From Brassica napus (Eukaryota > Streptophyta > Magnoliopsida > Brassicales > Brassicaceae), in assembly GCF_020379485.1 (NCBI RefSeq), contig NC_063438.1:6896335-6960334 (forward strand): DNA of 64,000 nucleotides, read 5' to 3'. The number at the start of each line of letters is the position of its first letter. The first letter of the stretch is position 1. Shown here piece after piece: positions 21,398 to 32,800 of this stretch. A program made the translations under genes and the position numbers. Under the pieces are notes generated by a model. That model did not search any database and was not told the DNA's origin. It was given only the letters and a program-made list of their open reading frames with translations.

Positions 21398-22674
21398 TTA
21401 ACATCGGTATTGATAATTACGCTTTTGCAAAATCCTTGTTTGTTCGCCTTCCATAAATGAACGAATATACGGATTATGTATAGAACTCAAGTCCAGCAGT
21501 AAGATTTTGTTTTCTTCTCCAATTTCTTTCAGTGCGTAAGTTTTGCTTTGAATATCCAGAAACTGTTGTCTTTGTTCGTTTGTCTTCTTCAATTGCTCTA
21601 GAAGTTGTTTGTTTCCTTCTTCTATAGTATTAATAAGAAAAGATTTTTGATCAACATTTTCTCTTTTCAATTTGGGTTCTTCAGCTACAATTGGTTCTTG
21701 AGGTATTCCTCAAAAATGTCATCATCATCTTCTAAGGCACATAAAATCTGGATTCTTTCAATGATCTTTGTGTGGGCTTCCATAACCTACCACCAAGAAA
21801 TTAAAATGAGAAACAAGTGAGCCAATAATTTGATATTCAAGGATGCGTCATTAAAATCTTGCCTTAAGACCTATAAGAACCAACAAAAGTGAAAGATTTA
21901 ACAAGAAATAATCTACTATCAGATTCACCTCATCAGCCACTTCCACTTTTAACGACTTCAAGACTTCAAGGAAAATAGCGTCAGTTTGATATGCCTTTTT
22001 GAGTTGAGCACTACAAGGATAACAAATGTTGTATAAATGAATGAAACTAAGACACAGAAAGATAAGACTCCAATAGAGATAAACCGCAGATCCGAGCGAA
22101 CACTTCCATGAAACACGTACCGGTCAGCTTTGTCAGCAGCGTCTAGCAAAGGCTGAATATATGTCTTGTTGTAGTGTTGATAAAAGCTTTGCATTTCGCA
22201 AGCATCACTACCCTTCTGCCTATCTGCACGAAGTGTTTCATCCTGATCCTGTCAAAGTTGAAAAAAATATGGTAAAGTGACACATAATCCCCACCTTGCA
22301 GCAACGATATTATTGGCAAGACAACAGCAAAATGAAGCTCAATCAAAGTATATATTAAAGTGATGATACATGTTCTAAGCGTCGAAGAAGCGCAGTCTTG
22401 AACTGGCGAACACCACGACGACTTGATGTGGGATCAATCTTGCATGCCTTCTCAAAAGCATAAAACCGACCTGAGAAAAAAAACAACCAAGGAAACTTTT
22501 TAAAACTCTTTTGACCAATGATCAATCGCATCATTAGGAAATTTTTTTACATTAGTTCAACTCACATAAGTAAGCAACACGAGGGTTACTAGCTTCTACA
22601 TCATTGGCTAAACGAAGGATTGGTGCTACCTCCACAAGAGATGATGGCACCACTTCACTCTCCAGATTAGCCAT
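21398..22674 (-). pseudogene. Callose synthase 5' fragment (copy 1) fused to a coiled-coil/NAM-associated-type tail
   Basis: Exons of a CalS1/2-type callose synthase N-terminus are read from ATG 22674: [20 protein letters not shown], then [60 protein letters not shown] and VMEAHTKI, with plausible splice sites. The N-terminal leader of CalS proteins (before the LDSEVVPSS block) is missing. Beyond VMEAHTKI homology stops, the frame runs to a stop in LEDDDDIFEEYLKNQL, and a separate frame 21670-21398 (KKTNEQRQQFLDIQ ... FMEGEQTRILQKRNYQYRC) resembles the coiled C-terminus of plant NAM-associated/transposon-derived proteins. The catalytic glucan synthase region is absent, so this is a truncated, chimeric copy. 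Confidence 0.75.
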
Positions 22675-23480
22675 TCCGAGTTATCTGCGGTTTGAGATAT
22701 CTTAATTCTAAATCCTCCCAAAAAGTCTTTTACATCACCATCAAGGACAAAATTAAAGAACTATATGAGCTAAAACAAAAGAGTTAAATGTAAGCTCATA
22801 CAAGTGAAAAGACAGAGTCTGCCACTAAATAGCGATCGGAAAAGAGAAAACGAAACATGGATTGCTTAATTCCGAAGGAAGATGTGATAAGTCTATAATA
22901 AATCGATATCATGAAAAAAGGAGTAAAAAATTGCATCTATTAGTTAAGAGAAAAAAAAAGAATCGAACAGACGAAAATAAAGTTAGCATAAGACGTGTAA
23001 AGCACAAACTTTATAACGAAACCTAGTCACCCAACACCTTGTTTCACAAGCATCTTTAACTATTCATAGCGAGACACAAGAAAAGCCTGTATTAACTAAA
23101 GTTAACCTTTAAATAAGTTTCGGACTAGTCACGAAGCAAAGGAAAAAAAAAAAAAGAGCAAAGACATAGGCTTCCGAATAAAAAAGAACTATGGGCAAAC
23201 CAAAGAGATTAGTGATTACCTGAACGAGAGAAGGACAAAGAAATGTATGGTCAAACTGCGATCGAACAAGAACATAACGACGTGAAAAATATAGAGAGAA
23301 GACAGTCTGGCGCCGATGTTTTAAGTCTTTAAACGTATTGTTGCAACATTTTTATTTCAACCAATCTGGGAATGTCAACGACATCACTGGTCCATGTTCC
23401 GATGTCAACACTATTAATTTTTTTAGAATGACAAACATTTATTATTCTCATTGATATAATTGAACATGCATGAAGCCATG
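22675..23480 (-). repeat. Duplicated promoter/leader of callose synthase copy 1
   Basis: This stretch is homologous to 35342-36060, upstream of copy 2, over the whole length (for example GAGCTAAAACAAAAGAGTT, ACATGGATTGCTTAATTCC and GTTTCACAA.CATCTTT in both). The duplication therefore included the promoter as well as the first five exons. A LINE insertion lies at its right edge. Confidence 0.7.
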
Positions 23481-23544
23481 AACTATATAATGAGTCAATT
23501 AGCCATCTTTTCTTTTAATGTTCCTTTGCGGCTGCTACTTGGAC

Positions 23545-23864
23545 TCGTTTTTTATGGCAGGTACATGGCGTCTCCTCAGACTTCGTTAGCAGCGATCGTT
23601 CAGCTCTGTCAGCAGATACAGGGCCCCCAGGCTCCTTCTGCAGTAGCAGTCCTGAAGCTCCTCAATCAAGTCATCAACTACTTTCTTTGGCGTGAGCGGA
23701 ATGCCCGCATCTTCAAAAGCTTATCTTTTACTCAAGAGGCGTTCTTCCGAGTGGTGGATCGTGCTATGCAAGATAGGCTTCTGTCACTGTCTCGACCCAC
23801 GGTGTCTGCTCCCTCCCCGACGTTGCTTGAGCTGTACTTTTGGTTCCTATCCCCTTATAGTTAA
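23545..23864 (+). pseudogene. LINE ORF2 C-terminal fragment
   Basis: The protein fragment contains QVINYFLWRERNARIF, FTQEAFFRVVDRAMQDRLLS and LELYFWFLSPYS, the usual tail of Brassicaceae non-LTR retrotransposon ORF2 after its zinc-binding reverse transcriptase region. No reverse transcriptase or endonuclease domain is present. The stop at 23862-23864 is the natural end. Confidence 0.7.
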
Positions 23865-24331
23865 TGCTCTCCCTTCACTACAAGAAAACAGCGGTATTCT
23901 GACGGACGTTCCGACGGAAAATGAATTCCTCGGAATATACCGAGGCATTTCCGAGGCAATTCCGAGGAAACACAAAATTTTGCTTCCTCGGAATTCCGTC
24001 GGAATATTCCGACGGAATTCCGAGGAAAATTCATTTCGTCGGAATATTCCGACGGAATACCGAGGAAACTAGTATTCCTCGGAAAAAACCGATGAATTCC
24101 GAGGAAATATTATAGACGTTAGAGAGCCGTTGGAGAGCCGTTGGGGGGATTTTAAAAATTCCGAGGAAATTCCGACGAACTAGCCGTTTGCATCGGAATT
24201 CCGTCGGAATTTCCTCGGACCGTCGGCAGGATTTCAACTATAAATACAAGCACCCCTCTTCCTCTTCATTCACACCATATCTTCATCCTCCCTCTCACTT
24301 TCTTTACACACGAATTTGATTCATAAAAAAC

Positions 24332-25651
24332 ATGTCTTCTTCAAATTATTTTCGTTCTTGGATCGATCGACCTCATTTGGATCCGAACACGAGATTGCTT
24401 ACGGAAGAATACCAACAAGGTATAACCGAATTCATGGGGTTAGTTCACCGACAACCGGAAGCAAAAACAGGTATGTTAAGATGTCCTTGCTCTAATTGTA
24501 AAAATAAAAAAGTTATTAAAGAATGGGATGTTTGGACTCATTTATATTTGAGTGGGTTTACACGAAGTTACAAAATTTGGTATCATCATGGAGAAACTGA
24601 TTATGAACTTGGTAGTACTAGCGAACCTCAGCCAGCGGTTAGATTAGAAGATCCAATTAGAACGGATGTAGATTACGGTGTAGGTACTGAGCAGATGGTA
24701 AATGATCATTTTAGAGGGGAAGATTTACCCAATGCCGAAGCTAAGAGATTTTATGATATGTTGGATGCTGGAAAGCAACCATTGTACGAAGGTTGCAGAG
24801 ATGGTCATTCAGCTTTATCATCTGCTACAAGATTGATGGGCATTAAGACGGATTATAATTTGGCTGAAGACTGTGTGGATGCGATTGCTGATTATGTAAA
24901 AGGTATTCTACCCGAAGATAATGTAGCTCCTGGCTCATACTACGAGGTTCAGAAACTCGTAGCTGGTCTTGGTTTATCGTATCAGGTAATAGATGTATGC
25001 AGAGACAACTGCATGATTTATTGGAGGGCGGATGAACAGCGGGTTTCATGCAAATTTTGTGGGAAGCCTCGTTATAAAGATACGAGTGGAAGAGTTCCAG
25101 TACCATATAAAAGGATGTGGTATTTGCCTTTGACGGAAAGGTTGCAGAGGCTGTATCTGTCTGAACGCACAGCGCAACCAATGAGATGGCATGCGGAGCA
25201 CTCAACAGATGGTGAGATCAGACATCCTTCAGATGCAAAAGCGTGGAAGCATTTCCAATCAAAGTATCCCGACTTTGCGTATGAGAGAAGAAATGTCTAC
25301 CTTGGATTATGTACTGATGGTTTCAGCCCGTTTGGCAAGAGTGGAAGACAATATTCTCTATGGCCAGTCATTCTTACACCATACAACCTACCCCCAAACT
25401 TGTGCTTGCGACGAGAGTTTTTGTTTCTCTCGATTCTCGTTCCCGGACCAGAGCATCCTAAGAGATCACTTGATGTGTTTCTTCAGCCACTAATATATGA
25501 GTTGCAACAACTATGGACTCAAGGTGCTGAAACATACGATGTTTCGTATAAAGAAAACTTTCAAATGCGGGCAGTACTAATGTGGACAATAAGTGATTTT
25601 CCAGCAGTACTAATGTGGACAATAAGTGATTTTCCAGTTTTTTTTTTTTAA
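24332..25651 (+). CDS. Truncated TNP2-type CACTA transposase
   Basis: 439 codons from ATG 24332. Residues about 10-90 form the transposase-associated zinc-binding domain (MLRCPCSNCKNKKVIKEW, then DVWTHLYLSGFTRSYKIWY). The following part enters the tnp2 transposase domain (SYYEVQKLVAGLGLSYQVID, CMIYWR, WYLPLTERLQRLY, and PNLCLRREFLFLSILVPGP where the family has a conserved segment). It stops where the family continues past LMWTISDFPAYG: after a 33-bp tandem duplication the frame runs into poly-T and a stop. The usual transposase is about 700 residues or more and the DDE region is incomplete, so it should not be active by itself. A short spliced transcript remains possible. Confidence 0.8.
   Translation: MSSSNYFRSWIDRPHLDPNTRLLTEEYQQGITEFMGLVHRQPEAKTGMLRCPCSNCKNKKVIKEWDVWTHLYLSGFTRSYKIWYHHGETDYELGSTSEPQPAVRLEDPIRTDVDYGVGTEQMVNDHFRGEDLPNAEAKRFYDMLDAGKQPLYEGCRDGHSALSSATRLMGIKTDYNLAEDCVDAIADYVKGILPEDNVAPGSYYEVQKLVAGLGLSYQVIDVCRDNCMIYWRADEQRVSCKFCGKPRYKDTSGRVPVPYKRMWYLPLTERLQRLYLSERTAQPMRWHAEHSTDGEIRHPSDAKAWKHFQSKYPDFAYERRNVYLGLCTDGFSPFGKSGRQYSLWPVILTPYNLPPNLCLRREFLFLSILVPGPEHPKRSLDVFLQPLIYELQQLWTQGAETYDVSYKENFQMRAVLMWTISDFPAVLMWTISDFPVFFF
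25571..25636 (+). repeat. 33-bp tandem duplication at the transposase truncation point
   Basis: Two exact adjacent copies of a 33-bp unit starting GCAGTACTAATGTGGAC and ending TGATTTTCCA. It repeats residues AVLMWTISDFP in frame exactly at the end of the preserved transposase sequence, which suggests it arose with the internal deletion. Confidence 0.9.
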
Positions 25652-25728
25652 AAGTTCAATTTAATTATTTCTTGATTTTTATTTTATCATCAATTTAAAT
25701 TATCTAAACTTGGTTATTTATATTTCAG

Positions 25729-25995
25729 TCGGTTCCAAAGAAAAAGGGACGTTTGGTCGGTTTGGGTCGTCGCTCCCGGTCGGCTGCTCCTTCTTCTGCA
25801 CCACATGCGTATGTTGATCCAGAAGTTCTTACGGCTCAGCTGAAGGACAAGGATGATCGGATATCTGCGTTGGAGACTCAGATGGCAGCTCAACAGGCGG
25901 GCTATGAGACCCAGAAGAGGCTGAACGAGCAGATGATGGAGATGATGAAGAGGATGTACCCGAACGAGACGTTCCCGAACATTCAAGACCCGTAG
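25729..25995 (+). pseudogene. C-terminal exon of the second CACTA gene (TNPA-like)
   Basis: An exon following an AG acceptor (TATATTTCAG, ending 25728) encodes SVPKKKGRLVGLGRRSRSA, then a coiled coil (LTAQLKDKDDRISALETQMA ... MMEMMKRMYP) and ends NIQDP-stop. This is the usual end of plant Ptta/En/Spm second-ORF proteins that bind subterminal repeats. The upstream exons are deleted, so it is a remnant, perhaps spliced onto the truncated transposase. Confidence 0.65.
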
Positions 25996-26840
25996 TTTTT
26001 TTTTTCCAAAAACTCTGAATGTTTTATTTAAATTTGAATATTATCTACTATGTTTTATTTTATGTTTTATTCAATTTTAATTTTAAATTTTAAAAATTTT
26101 AATTTTTAAAAATAAAATTAATTTTAAAAAAAAAAAAAAATTTTTTAAAAATAAATTTTTTTCAAAATTCCGAGGGAATGGAGTTCCTCGGAAAATTCCG
26201 AGGAACTTTCTCCCCTCGGCAAATTCCGACGAACTTTAAGTTCCTCGGAATTTTCTGAGGGAAAAAGTTCCTCGGAATTTTCCGAGAAACTCCACTCCCT
26301 CGGAATTTTCCGAGGGAGAGGAGTTTCTCGGAAAAGTCCGAGGAACAAATGTTCCTCGGTATTTTCCGATAAACATTCCGAGGAATATTTCGTCGAAACT
26401 TCCGAAGATTGGGCCATCGGAATTCCCTCGGTATTTTCCGAGGAACCTTCCGACGAACTTCGTGTCCTCGGAGTATCCTCGGAATTTTGTTTCCTCGGAA
26501 TTCCGTCGGAAAATTCCGACGGAATTCCGAGGAATTATGAATTTCCGAGGAGTTATTTCCGAGGACTTTTTTCGTCGGTATGTCCTCGGAATAGCGTTAT
26601 TCCGACGACATACCGACGATTTTTTCCCTCAGTATCCCGATGTTTTCTTGTAGTGCTTGTTCCTTGATCCATTGCTCTCTTGCTCACTCTCTCTTCTCTC
26701 TTAACTTTCTTTGTAATAAGTTGTGTCCCACAACAATGTACTCTAAAAAACGGTATAACTTTTAACATTTAGACCAAAAAAAAACTATAATGATTTTCAT
26801 TCAGTTTTTAGTTTTTCTTACATACATCTATAAACTTACA

Positions 26841-28090
26841 CCAGATCTCGATCCGCGCGGTTACGCGGGTGTTTATTTTCACCTTTATATACGTAGATGT
26901 TTATTTTAGATCATTAGTAATATACATTTTTAAACAATTAAATATTATATTTAAATATTTATATAACTATTTCAGATACAATAATTTAATAATTTTATAG
27001 TTCATATGTTGTAGTTAAACAATTGTTTAAAACCATCATATGTATTTGTTGCTTCGTATTATATATTTGTCTTATTGTGTTTGCATTTAGTTATTAAACA
27101 AAATAATATATATATGAAAAAATATATTTGAAAATTATTTTGTATTTAATTTTGTCCTATTAGCAATATTTTTTTTTTACTTTTATTCATTTTAGATAAT
27201 GTATTATTGTATATAGGAAAACCTTAATATAATACATGTATTATATAGTTTGCTAATTTTAAGTTGTTATATCATAATATTATATTTTAACATGCATATT
27301 TTATATTTATGAAGAGTAAAATTTATAAATTCATCAATTTAATATAAATTTATCATTTTTAGTTCAATATAATAGTTTTATTTTAACATGATGGATTGAC
27401 TTTTTGAAAATTAAAATATTGTCAAAATATTTATCAACAGATTTGTTAGAATAATTTATATATATATATATATATTATATTAAAAATAAAATGATATCAT
27501 GATTAAAGTAGTTACAAATATTTTATGTTATTAGATTTAATGAAATACATGTTAATTTTTATACATGTATTATATAGTTTGTTAATGTTAACCCGTCTTA
27601 CCAACATATTATATTTTTGAGCATATGTGTTTATAATTATGAAAATACATTATATATAAATTTATTAATTTAATATAATTTACCATATTTAGCTCATATG
27701 ATAATTTTCTTTTAATATATTTGATAATGATTGTATAATAAATAAAAAATAGGATAGTATTTTTTATTTTTTATTTTATAAACGATAACTGAATATATTA
27801 ATGTCTAATAATATTTCAAAACTAATTACAAAACTAGTGAAAATATTTACATATAATTTTTGAAAATTAAAATCTTGTTAAAATCTTTTCAATCAGATTT
27901 TTTTGATTTTTTAAAATATATATTTTATATTTAAAATGAAAAGATATGAAAAGATGTTAGGATTAAAGTAGTTTAAAGATTCTATGTGTTATTAGTTATA
28001 ATAAAATACAATAATAAAAATTTAAATAATGGTCCAAATTAAAAATATTATACACGAAAGAAGTCATGACTTATATTTTAGTAAAATAGA
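26841..28090 (-). mobile_element. Helitron remnant, minus orientation
   Basis: The minus strand ends in a hairpin (CCCGCGTAACCGCGCGG) and CTGG at 26841, a permitted CTRR end, with flank A at 26840. Its start is placed at TCTATTTTACTAAAATATAA (28090) followed by AGTCATGACTTC, the same start as the family member 28577-30931. The base beyond the start is C instead of T, so this end is less certain. AT-rich, no gene. Confidence 0.55.
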
Positions 28091-28576
28091 CTGGCGTTGG
28101 AAACTAATCCAAAAACATTTAAGATACTTCATATTTCGAATATATATATATGACATGAAAGAAAAAGTAGAAAACGGATTCAAGTATTCATATATGTAAC
28201 TAAATTTATCGTAATCAGTTGTTTTTTTTATTTTGCTCCCGCTAACATTTTTTACTAAGATTCTCTATAAAAAAGTTTAACCATTGGAAATATCTCGATA
28301 AGGTTTCTACAAGAAAAAAATTGATACGAGAGTGTATGTGACAAAATATCTCCATTGAGAATTATCAAAATGCTTTTAAAATATTCATTTTACAAATTTG
28401 ATTAGTTTAGCCTCTTAAAAATTATAAATTATTAAATGATATTTTAAAAGTATTAATATTTTATAAGTTGTTCAATGCTATTATAAAGATTGTCATGTTC
28501 ATATTTCCTTCCCTTTTGGTCGATTTATTATGAATATATCAAGTTAATAAAAAGTATTGATCTATTTTAAATCACA

Positions 28577-30931
28577 CTAGATTTCCACCCGCACAACCGT
28601 GCGGGTATATTTTTTTTTTTGTTCAACCCGTGCGGATATATATTTTCACATTTATATATATAGATATTTGTTTTACATAATCCCCTATATATTAAAAGAG
28701 AAGCATCACAACATATTTTTGTAGCCACATGTCATCACCACAATCATTCTTAGAATCCTTAGAAAAATATGTTGGTCCATATAAATGTATAATAAACTTT
28801 TTATTAAACTAACCATAAACTAATCATAAATGTTCTCCATTGTTTCCTTAAATAAAAATCACGGAATTACCTAATATGGCTAAAATATATATGACAATTA
28901 AATCAAATGATTTTGAATAATAAAAGATTTGATAAAAATTACTCTATTCTATCATTTTAAAAATTTAACTAATTAAAATAAATTAAACAACCATGTTAAC
29001 TTAGATTTTTTCGTATATGCTATATTTTGAATTTTTAAAAACGAATATAAATGACTAAAGTTGTTAAAAATCTCACATTGAAACTTTTGTGATCCATGGT
29101 CTAAACTTTATGTTATAACAAGATACAAATGATTATGAAATTACAGAAGTAGGAAGTCTCATTTAATAAATATTATATATATGTATATTAATATTTTTAA
29201 AAATACTTTATATACCATATAAAATACATAAGTATTTTAATTTCGAATTTGCATTGAATTTTTTTGATAAACATTTTGAACAATTATTGACAACTTAATA
29301 TTTAGATTTTAAACTTTGCATTGAATATTTTTAAAATTATAAATTACTAAAACTATTAAACATCCCATAATTTTTTTATTGTTATCTTTTATTTAAAAAA
29401 TTTGTTATAAAGAAATACAAACGATCAAAATAATAAGAGTATAAAATATTTTTTAGCAGATGTCAATATTAAAAATGTACTTTATATCTATGTTAATATC
29501 ATGTAAACTTAATTTTATAACATATAAAATAGAAAAAGTATTTGTCTCGATTAATAAAATTTATTTAAGTATTTGTACCAATTTAGTTACATACGTAATA
29601 GTTACTAAATTTTTTATTATTCAATATATATTTATTATTTCATAATATATAAAAAATATATAATACTTCAAAATAATTTATATATAATATTCATCCCGCC
29701 CAAGGGGCGGGTCTTAACCTAGTTATTATATATTTTTAATGTTACTCACATATTTAAATATTTATATAATTATGCCAAATATAATAATTTTATAGTTTTC
29801 ATGCTGTAAATTAAAATCATCGCATATATATGTTGCTTATTATATATTTGTCCTATTGAATTTGCGTTTGATTACTAAACTAAATTTTTTAATGCATGAA
29901 AAAACATATATGAAAACAATTTTTTATTTAATTTATTATAATCATGATCCGTAATTCAAATCGCTAGATTTTTTTAGTAATTTTTTAATGTTTATTAATT
30001 TTATATAATAAATTACTGTATATTAAAAAAGTTTAAGATAAGTTAAATTTTTATACATTTATTATATAGTTTACTAATATTAACCTATTCTACCAACATA
30101 TTATATTTTTAGCATAAATATTTTATATTTATGAAAATAAAATATGTTAACTTATCAATTTAAAATAATTTTATCATATTTTGTTCAATATAACGTTTTT
30201 ATTTTAAAATGATAGATATTATTATAAAATTGATAAAATAGGATATAATTTTATTCTTTTAGTAACATTTCATTACTAATTACAAAATTAGTTGAAAATA
30301 TATATATTCAATTTATGACAATTAAGATCTTATTATAATCTTTTTCAAGAGATTTGTTAGAATTTTAATTTTTTTTTAAAAAATTAAAAGATATAAAAGA
30401 TATTATGATTAAAGTAGTTAAAAATATTATATATATTTCCATTAGTGATATACATTTAATAGAAAATTTAAATGATGGTCCAAATAAAAATATCACTCAT
30501 CAAAAAATCATGATTTTTATTTTATTAGAAAACAAATTTGAAAAAATTAAAATAGAAATAAAATATTTATTTCTAACAAAATCTTTAAAAATTATTTGTA
30601 AATTTATTTTTGAAATTAATTAATGTCATTTTATTTAAATTTTCGTTTATAAACCAAAACTATATTCAATTTTAATTTCTTATTATATTTTATGATAATT
30701 TAAATTAAACTAACTAATTTTTGAAAGTAAATTTAAAAATATTCTAAGAAGATCTTAAAAAGATTTTGTTACAACATTTTAAATATTTTCATTTGTATTT
30801 CAATTAAAAAGATAAAGATATTAAAAGATATAATAATAAATTTATGTAAAATATGATATTCTCTAAGAATGGTCTAAACTAAAAAAATCACACAAGAAAA
30901 GAAGTCATGACTTCTGTTTTAATATATTAGA
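28577..30931 (-). mobile_element. Helitron (minus) carrying a nested Helitron
   Basis: Minus-strand start TCTAATATATTAAAACAGAA (30931) and end CTAG (28577-28580) after a hairpin (CCCGCACGGTTGTGCGGG); flanks A (28576) and T (30932). Alignable with 26841-28090 on both sides of an interruption at 28681-29722, which is a second Helitron in the opposite orientation. No gene inside. Confidence 0.75.
28681..29722 (+). mobile_element. Helitron inserted into another Helitron
   Basis: Starts TCCCCTATATATTAAAAGAG (28681), ends CCCGCCCAAGGGGCGGG hairpin plus CTAG (29719-29722), flanks A (28680) and T (29723). Its 5' end is close to that of the Helitrons at 13371 and 38094, so these three share a subfamily. 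No Rep/helicase gene. Confidence 0.85.
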
Positions 30932-31030
30932 TATGAATGGTTTAGTGGTAGCTGGATTTTGAAAAACTAAGCAACCAGGGTTCGAAGCAATTCTGTGTGT
31001 GATTATGTGGATATGAGACTATATTTTGAA
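30932..31030 (+). repeat. tRNA-like SINE fragment
   Basis: TGGTTTAGTGGTAGCTGG followed 35 bp later by AGGGTTCGAAGC looks like pol III A and B boxes, and the copy sits directly at a Helitron end. No tRNA fold can be drawn. Weak evidence. Confidence 0.3.
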
Positions 31031-32387
31031 TTTTATTTGAATATCTAGAGAAGATATATCAATAAATTGTATTTTCTGTTGAAGATTAATCTGGACGCGT
31101 CCATAAACTTGAAATATCCCAAATTAATCAAAAAGTTAATGATAGGGGAAAATGTTTCTTCATCTCCTTGTCGTGTTTCAGACATTAAAAAGGTTATAGT
31201 CTAAGTTCGTGCACGTGAATAGCCATCGGGAAGAATTTTGAGATTTTATTGTTATTAGTTTCTGAATTTCAAAAATCTTAATAGAGTCCATTGTTATTGG
31301 TTTAAGAATTTTCAAAATCTATTCAAATTTCTTGTTATTCTAAACGTTTAGTTATTATTGATTCTCTAATTCTAACAAAATCTAGTATTATTGGAAGATG
31401 AATTCTATTCATTTTTACTCATAAGACTTAATTTTCAAAATATAATATGTAATCTTGTGATTTTCAAAATCCATGTAATAAAAAACTAGAAAACAAAATA
31501 ATTATTCTTACCAAATATATATTGCACCTTTAATCCAAATTATATGTCCAAAACTATAATTCATTGCGTTTATATACTTTTACATTTTTAGAATATATAA
31601 TTATTTTTATAAATAATTATCATTTTGAATATAAATATTAATAATTTTAAAATAGTTGAAAAAAATTTTGAATTTCAAAAAGAAAATTTGAGAGCCAAAT
31701 CTTGGGTTACGCGAACAAACCTGAGTTTAGAAAATATTTTGAAAAAAAATCGAAAATTATAAAAATTATTAAAAAGTTCGAATTTGAAAACATGTTTCGA
31801 ATTTATAAAAGAAACTTATTTATTCTCAATTTCTTATTACTTTATTACTTTTATATATATAAAACAAAGGGTAAAATCGTCTTTTACTTTTTCATGAATT
31901 TTTTTGGTCATTTTTTTCTTTGAATACTCTCTTTGTGACAAAAACTTTAAAATGGCTATTTAAGAAAAAAAAATCAATTTTGTATGTATCACTATTATTT
32001 TCTTTTTAATTTGAAAGAAAAAATAAATAATAATGCTATATGATTTAGAAAATAAATAAATTATATATTTACTTTGCAAAAAGAATGATAGAAAATAGGT
32101 AATACAAATTCATGAAAATATATATTAATCCAAAAAGTTATGATCAAATTTCATAAGTCAATGTATATAAATTTTCACAATCTACATAACTTTTAAAATC
32201 TATCAACTCTTAAAATTCACCAACTCTATACAAATTCATCTCCCAATAAATTGCACTCAGTATGATAGTAATATATTGAAGATTTTTTTGATAAACAACA
32301 ACGAAACTTGATTAAGCAAAAAATTTTAAAGATAACGGTTTATAGTTATTTTGTCAGTTTTGTAAAAAGAACGAAGCTATTTTTAAG
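31031..32387. other. AT-rich intergenic region, no gene seen
   Basis: Long A/T runs, short frames rich in Lys, Ile and Phe as expected by chance at this base composition. No family motif, splice pattern or transposon end is recognised. Confidence 0.5.
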
Positions 32388-32389
32388 TA

Positions 32390-32629
32390 CTCATTCTCTT
32401 TCATTATAAGTGTCGTTTTAGGTTTCGGCACACGGATTAAGGAAAAAATTAATTTTGTATATTTCCTATAAAAAAAACACTATTACCTATACACCTAACC
32501 ATATTTTCAACCAATAGAAAAACAAATTTTGCATAAAATTAATAAATTTTGCATTGAAAATCGAAAACAACACTTATTTTGTAACGAAAAAAATTCTCTA
32601 AAACGACACTTAATATGAAACGGAGGGAG
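32390..32629. mobile_element. Stowaway-type MITE
   Basis: A 240-bp element flanked by TA (32388-32389, 32630-32631). The left end CTCATTCTCTTTCATTATAA and the right end, reversed, CTCCCTCCGTTTCATATTAA match well, with AGTGTCGTTTTAG shared just inside. Interior AT-rich. CTCCCTCCGTTTC is the classic terminal sequence of this superfamily. Confidence 0.85.
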
Positions 32630-32689
32630 TAACTTATTATAATGGTTTGTTATATGTTCTCTCTCTTTTATTAAAAGAAAGTGTTTACA

Positions 32690-32800
32690 TCATTTTCAAT
32701 ATTTTATCAAATGTGTCGTTGATGTCATCATTCCTCCTCCATCGCTGGATAGAAAATAGACGGCGAAGAGCAAAAGCAGAGAAGCATCTATAAGTTTTTC
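32690..32800 (-). pseudogene. Fragment of a small membrane protein gene joined to the callose synthase fragment
   Basis: Minus-strand sequence 32795-32715 resembles codons of the complete gene at 53203-53562 (CTTTTGCTCTTSGCCGT, TTTTCTATCCA.CG.TG, then GGAGGAGG region), about 80% by eye over 75 bp. It follows callose synthase exon sequence without a gap and is out of its own frame. Confidence 0.55.

Larger units (their letters stand above)
23876..26655 (+). mobile_element. CACTA element 2, internally deleted
   Basis: Begins CACTACAAGAAAA (23876), ends TTTTCTTGTAGTG (26655), flanked by CTT duplications (23873-23875, 26656-26658). Subterminal motifs are TTCCGAGGAA / TTCCGACGGAAT, different from the TTTACGACGAAA of element 1, so the two belong to different CACTA families with the same termini. 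It retains the first part of a TNP2-type transposase gene and the last part of a second gene with a deletion between them. Confidence 0.9.
23490..26783 (+). mobile_element. 5'-truncated LINE split by CACTA element 2
   Basis: The left part (about 23490-23875) encodes the C-terminal end of a plant LINE ORF2; the right part (26656-26783) holds its 3' untranslated region, ending in a short A-rich tail (ACCAAAAAAAAA). ACTATATAATGA before the left edge and ACTATAATGA after the tail look like a worn target duplication. The two parts are separated exactly by the CACTA insertion. Confidence 0.7.

Noticed and set aside
24031..26768. Frames rich in SSE/RRNIP repeats at the CACTA element 2 ends
   Set aside because: They are translations of the TTCCGAGGAA subterminal repeats, not genes.
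29460..31923. Lys/Ile/Phe-rich frames around 29.5, 30.4 and 31.7 kb
   Set aside because: Composition is that of random AT-rich DNA; two of them lie inside Helitrons.
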